The notes under the pieces were generated by a model. It ran no database searches and was not told where the DNA came from. It was given only the letters and a program-made list of their open reading frames with translations. A DNA stretch of 64,000 bases from NCBI GenBank assembly GCA_023419315.1, contig JAEZYE010000007.1, forward strand, positions 37,315 to 101,314, read 5' to 3'. Below, piece after piece: positions 60,375 through 64,000 of the stretch; the first letter of the stretch is position 1; every line of letters begins with the position of its first letter. A program made the translations under genes and the position numbers. The DNA comes from Pseudomonadota bacterium (GTDB lineage Bacteria; Pseudomonadota; Gammaproteobacteria; Xanthomonadales; Xanthomonadaceae).

Positions 60375-62645
60375 TCAGGCGCTTTCAGGCAGTGCATCGC
60401 CCACGCGCTTGCGCGGCGCAATCCACAGTCCGGCGACGAACAGGACCAGCGCCACCGCACCCACGCTGAACAGCGTGTCGGACGGAACGCGCAACCACAC
60501 CAGCATGTCCACGATCGGCTGCTGCATGAACTCGGCCGAACGCGCGTACCAGTAACCATGCTTGAGCGCGGCGGTGAGCTGCAGGATGCCCAGCGGCAGC
60601 AGGGTGAACAACGCCATCCCCGACAGACCGATGTTGAGCGACCAGAACGCGGTCTTCAGCAGCTTTTCGTTCCACACCACGTCCGGCTTCAGGCCGCGCA
60701 GGCAGAACAGCATCAGCCCGATGCCCAGCATGCCGTACACGCCGAACAGCGCGGTGTGGCCGTGGGTGGGCGTGAGGTTCAGGCCCTGCATGTAGTACAG
60801 CGACAGCGGCGGGTTGATGAGGAAGCCGAACAGGCCGGCGCCCACCAGGTTCCAGAACGACACCGCGATGAAGAACAGGATCGGCCAGCGATAGCGTTCC
60901 ATCCACGGCGTGGCCTTGCCCATCTTGTAGCTGTGGTAGGCCTCGAAGCCGACATAGGCCAGCGGCACCACTTCAAGCGCGGAGAAGCTTGCACCCAGTG
61001 CGATGACCGCGGTCGGCGTGCCGGTGAAGTACAGGTGATGCAGCGTGCCCAGCACGCCACCGGCCATGAACACGATGGTGGCGAACAGCACCGCGACCGT
61101 CGCCGTCCGGGTCTGCAGCAGGCCCAGGCGGGTGAACAGGAAGGCGATGACCGCGACCGCGAACACTTCGAAGAAGCCTTCCACCCACAGATGCACGACC
61201 CACCAGCGCCAGTATTCGACCATCGACAGGTGCGTGTGCTCGCCCCACATCAGGCCGGCGGCATAGAACAGGCCGATCGCGACAGTGGACAGGAACAGCA
61301 GTGCGACGATGGAGCGCGATTCACCGCCGTTGCGCATGGCCGGCCACAGCGAACGTCCGACCAGCACCAGCCACAGCGTCAGGCCGACAAACAGGAACCA
61401 CTGCCAGAAGCGGCCGAGATCGACGTACTCCCAACCCTGATGGCCGAACCAGAAATTGCGATCCAGGCCGAGCTTCTGCATCACCGCGAACCACTGGCCC
61501 GCGAAGGAGCCGACCACGATGATCAAAAGGCAGACCCACAGGAAGTTCACGCCCAGTCGCTGGAATTTCGGCTCGTGGCCGGAAATCGCCGGGCCGATGT
61601 ACAGGCCCATGCCCAGCCATGCCGTAGCGATCCACAGCACCGCGAGTTGCGTGTGCCAGGTGCGCGTGAGCGAGTAGGGCAGAACGTCGGCCAGCGCGAA
61701 GCCGTAGGCTTCCTGGCCTTCGACCTGGTAGTGCGCGGTGATGGCGCCCAGCAGGATCTGCACCAGGAACAAGGCAATCACCACCCAGAAGTACTTCGCG
61801 GTGGCGCGCATCGACGGCGTGATCTTGATGTCGGCGAGCGGATCGCGCTTGGGCAGGGTCGGAGCGAATTCGTCACCGTGATTGACCGCGTAATGCCAGC
61901 CCAGCAGGCCGATGCCCGCGATCAGGAACAGCACGCTGAACACTGTCCACAGGAAGGCGCTCGGCGGTGCGGTGTTGCCGACGAGCTTGTCGGCCGGCCA
62001 GTTGGCGGTGTACGTCAGGTCCGAACCCGGACGCTCCGTCACCGACGACCACGACGCCCACCAGTAGAACCCGGTCAGCATGCGGCGATGCTCGGCGTCC
62101 GGCACCGTGTTGTTGCGCATCGCATAGGCTTCGCGCAGCTTGGCGGTTTCCGGATCAATGCCAAACAGGCTGGCGTAGTGCGCCGCCACGATGCGCGTCG
62201 CTTCGGCGCGATCCGCGCTCAGCGTCACCGTGCCGGTGCTCGCGTCGTAGGTGTTCGGACGCATCAGGTCCTGTACGCGCTGCGCGTAGGCGGCCTGCGT
62301 CGGCGCGTCGAGATCCTTGTAGCTGTCCGCGCCGTGTTCGCGCTTGGCCCAGATATCTAGAATCGCCTCGGCTTCGCGATGCAGCCAGTCCGCGCCCCAG
62401 TCGGGTGCGACGTAGCCGCCATGGCCCCAGATCGAGCCAAGCTGTTGTCCGCCGATCGACTGCCAGACCTGGCGGCCGGTTTCGATGTCCTTGCGGGTAT
62501 AGAGAACGCTGCCGTCCTCGGCGACGACCTGTTCGGGCAAAGGCGGCGCCTGCCGGTGGATCTCGCTGCCGACCCAGAGCAGGACGGCGAACGAGGCAAT
62601 GAGCAAGGCGGCGAGCCCGACCCAAAGCTTGCGTGTTGAATTCAT
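60375..62645 (-). CDS. norB: Quinol-dependent nitric oxide reductase (qNor)
   Basis: 756 residues, the single-subunit qNor length. An N-terminal membrane helix and periplasmic domain (VLYTRKDIETGRQVWQSIGGQQLGSIWGHGGY split over the fold) precede the haem-copper core with about 12 helices; His ligands lie in HLWVEGFFEV, GTLHHLYFTG and HGHTALFGVYG. Reduces two NO to N2O with quinol as donor, with no NorC needed. Upstream GGAG and an FNR-like box; downstream intrinsic terminator. The frame is open to 62906, but ATG 62645 begins the family match. Confidence 0.95.
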   Translation of the reverse strand: MNSTRKLWVGLAALLIASFAVLLWVGSEIHRQAPPLPEQVVAEDGSVLYTRKDIETGRQVWQSIGGQQLGSIWGHGGYVAPDWGADWLHREAEAILDIWAKREHGADSYKDLDAPTQAAYAQRVQDLMRPNTYDASTGTVTLSADRAEATRIVAAHYASLFGIDPETAKLREAYAMRNNTVPDAEHRRMLTGFYWWASWSSVTERPGSDLTYTANWPADKLVGNTAPPSAFLWTVFSVLFLIAGIGLLGWHYAVNHGDEFAPTLPKRDPLADIKITPSMRATAKYFWVVIALFLVQILLGAITAHYQVEGQEAYGFALADVLPYSLTRTWHTQLAVLWIATAWLGMGLYIGPAISGHEPKFQRLGVNFLWVCLLIIVVGSFAGQWFAVMQKLGLDRNFWFGHQGWEYVDLGRFWQWFLFVGLTLWLVLVGRSLWPAMRNGGESRSIVALLFLSTVAIGLFYAAGLMWGEHTHLSMVEYWRWWVVHLWVEGFFEVFAVAVIAFLFTRLGLLQTRTATVAVLFATIVFMAGGVLGTLHHLYFTGTPTAVIALGASFSALEVVPLAYVGFEAYHSYKMGKATPWMERYRWPILFFIAVSFWNLVGAGLFGFLINPPLSLYYMQGLNLTPTHGHTALFGVYGMLGIGLMLFCLRGLKPDVVWNEKLLKTAFWSLNIGLSGMALFTLLPLGILQLTAALKHGYWYARSAEFMQQPIVDMLVWLRVPSDTLFSVGAVALVLFVAGLWIAPRKRVGDALPESA

Positions 62646-62700
62646 GGTACGGACTCCGTGGGAACCGTGGGCATCTTCCGCCCGCGTTCCCGGCGTCTCC

Positions 62701-62714
62701 ATGACGTATGTCAA
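62701..62714 (-). promoter_or_regulatory. FNR/ANR/DNR-type box before norB
   Basis: Minus strand TTGAC-ATAC-GTCAT, three mismatches from the consensus but a near-perfect palindrome. Centre about 41 bases before a start expected near 62666; GAAGAT (62678-62673) is a weak -10. A leader of about 20 bases with GGAG leads to the norB ATG. Confidence 0.6.
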
Positions 62715-63243
62715 GCGCCGTGGGAATGGGCTGGCGGCGTGGAAGGCCGCTGGCGCGTGAGCCGGAAGATCGGAGCGGGGGAAAGCCGTCATTTCGGGCG
62801 TGGAGAAGCGGCGAGTTCCAGGTGCGGAACCGAGAGTGGGAGAGCGGTTGCGCTGATCGCCGGGTCGGCGCCGTAAAAGGCGTGCCTTGCATCGGATCCA
62901 CGGCACGGCAGACTCGTCGGGATTGGCGGCGATCCGCGACGTTCAAAACCGTACTGCGGCGTACATTTTTCGCGCAATGAGCGGGGTTCGATTCGCCCAT
63001 CAGTGCGGCACGTCATGGTTTTGATTTTGCGGAATTTGCCGATATCTCGCGCGCGAACTCACTCCGAAAATCGATCGGGTCCACGACAAGCCTGTGTCGG
63101 TCGTAAAAATCGCAACGGCAAAAGCAGTTGCATGTGAGGTGTGGGAATTTTCCTCGGGAAATTCCTATTTACTTGTTGCGCCGCGCCTTCCTAGCCTTCC
63201 CCGCGTTGACATGTCCACGCGACATGCATGCACGAGGACAGGG
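62715..63243. other. Intergenic region between norB and the coupling protein gene
   Basis: About 530 bases without a gene I can support, A/T-richer in its second half. A hairpin of GGAATTTTCC and GGAAATTCC arms lies at 63144-63165, 80 bases before the coupling protein start, possibly regulatory. Confidence 0.6.
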
Positions 63244-64000
63244 ATGGGTTCGGGAAAGGCCAAAGGAGGGTTCGCATTCGTCGCGCTGGTGATCGCGGCA
63301 GTGGCTGGCCTGTACCTGTCCGGCGGTATCACGCTGATGCTGCTGAAGCTGGATGCGCCGCTGAAATGGAACACGTGGCTGGAGTACTGGCAGGCGCTGT
63401 CGCTGCCGGACGTCGCGCCTTACGCAAAGACCATCCGCATCGGCGCCTCGCAGGGTTCGGCCTGCCATTGCTGCTCTGGCTGCTGTTGCTGGTTCCGTTG
63501 TTCAAGTCGCGCAGGCCTTCGACGCACGGCGACGCGCGCTTCGCAACGCGAAGTGACCTCGCCCGGCTCGGACTGCTCAAGGATGATCCGCAGGGCATCA
63601 TCGTCGGCAAGTCCGGGCGCCGGTTCCTGCGCATGTCCGGCACCCGCCATGCATTGCTGGCCGCACCGACCCGCTCGGGCAAGGGCGTCGGATTCGTCAT
63701 GCCGAACCTGCTTGACTTCCGCGGTTCGGTGGTGGTGCTGGACATCAAGCAGGAGTCATTCGACATCAGCTCCGGCTGGCGCCAGCAACTGGGCCCGGTC
63801 TACCTGTTCAATCCGTTCGCTGATGACCTGCGCACCCACGCCTGGAATCCGTTCGACTACGTGCGTACGGCGCGCACGTTCCGCACCAGCGACCTGCAGG
63901 CCATCGCCGATTGCCTCTACAAGGAAAGCGCGGGGCAGGACCCGTTCTGGCTCAACATGGCGCGCTCCACGTTCGTGGCGATGGCGGGCTATCTGTTCGA
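63244..64000 (+). CDS. Type IV secretion coupling protein VirD4/TraG, frameshifted and cut by window end
   Basis: ATG 63244 with GAGG six bases upstream. The N-terminal frame gives two membrane helices (FVALVIAAVAGLYLSGGI first) up to about 63450. The family match then continues in the other frame from 63453: FGLPLLLWLLLLVPLF (second helix), HGDARFATRSDL, Walker A region APTRSGKGVGFVMPNLL, VVVLDIKQESFD and FNPFADD. A single missing base near 63450 explains it. Coupling proteins deliver DNA or effectors to type IV secretion machines; in this family of bacteria the bacteria-killing X-T4SS is one option, conjugation another. Everything after 64000 is outside the window. Confidence 0.82.
   Translation, partial: MGSGKAKGGFAFVALVIAAVAGLYLSGGITLMLLKLDAPLKWNTWLEYWQALSLPDVAPYAKTIRIGASQGSACHCCSGCCCWFRCSSRAGLRRTATRASQREVTSPGSDCSRMIRRASSSASPGAGSCACPAPAMHCWPHRPARARASDSSCRTCLTSAVRWWCWTSSRSHSTSAPAGASNWARSTCSIRSLMTCAPTPGIRSTTCVRRARSAPATCRPSPIASTRKARGRTRSGSTWRAPRSWRWRAICS

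Overview
The window reads as chromosome of a GC-rich gammaproteobacterium, most likely of the Lysobacteraceae (Xanthomonadaceae). This placement is inference from gene content: a lexA-imuA-imuB-dnaE2 cassette, a VirD4-type coupling protein, CAG- and AGAGCC-type intergenic tandem repeats, and proteobacterial clade I-type nos genes. I see no rRNA, tRNA, CRISPR array, transposase or integrase.

Layout. 1-8.0 kb: housekeeping (rplI end, dnaB, photolyase, wax-ester-synthase-like acyltransferase, OmpA lipoprotein, YdcF protein, proline iminopeptidase). 8.2-17.4 kb: tex, then a tightly overlapping SOS mutagenesis operon lexA-imuA-imuB-dnaE2 that ends in alkB. 17.5-20.2 kb: a frameshifted sugar-dehydrogenase/PEBP fusion gene, then about 1 kb of structured, repeat-rich, non-coding DNA. 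20.2-30.4 kb: redox and stress genes (FAD-Rieske oxidoreductase, SDR-DoxX fusion, DUF2269, LLM flavin oxidoreductase, glucosidase, MscS channel, SDR, orphan sensory-rhodopsin-transducer homologue, DUF6766). 30.8-33.5 kb: a three-gene cassette (lipoprotein, DUF2235 lipase-like effector, coiled-coil membrane protein) that looks like an antibacterial effector-immunity locus.

33.9-62.7 kb is largely an anaerobic respiration region. It holds O2-independent ubiquinone synthesis (ubiD-ubiU-ubiV; a chorismate mutase-UbiT fusion followed by nadA-nadB), NO-response genes (nnrS, SirB2, a 41-aa ORF, DUF2249, a polytopic membrane protein), a lone tatA, the whole nitrous-oxide reductase system (cytochrome c-nosR-nosD-nosF-nosY-nosL-unknown-apbE, divergent from nosZ), a small Cys-tailed protein beside nosZ, and a quinol-type NO reductase. 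Interspersed at 55.6-60.3 kb are unrelated small genes (zinc ribbon, DUF4386, OsmC, MddA-like methyltransferase, hydrolase-LuxR). The window ends inside a frameshifted VirD4/TraG coupling protein gene.

The unifying signal is six FNR/ANR/DNR-type boxes (TTGAT-N4-ATCAA or close) at 33890, 40850, 44184, 52815, 54942 and 62701. Each lies in front of one of these anaerobic units. For four of them a plausible -10 hexamer sits where activation centred near -41.5 would place it (33927, 40822, 52852, 54978); a fifth (62673) is weaker. I infer one anaerobic regulon coupling quinone supply, NAD synthesis, NO and N2O reduction and copper/Tat maturation. The box at 54942 drives an uncharacterised small protein with a CCxCxC tail, and the box at 40850 drives an apparently novel chorismate mutase-UbiT fusion; these two are the most promising undescribed items.
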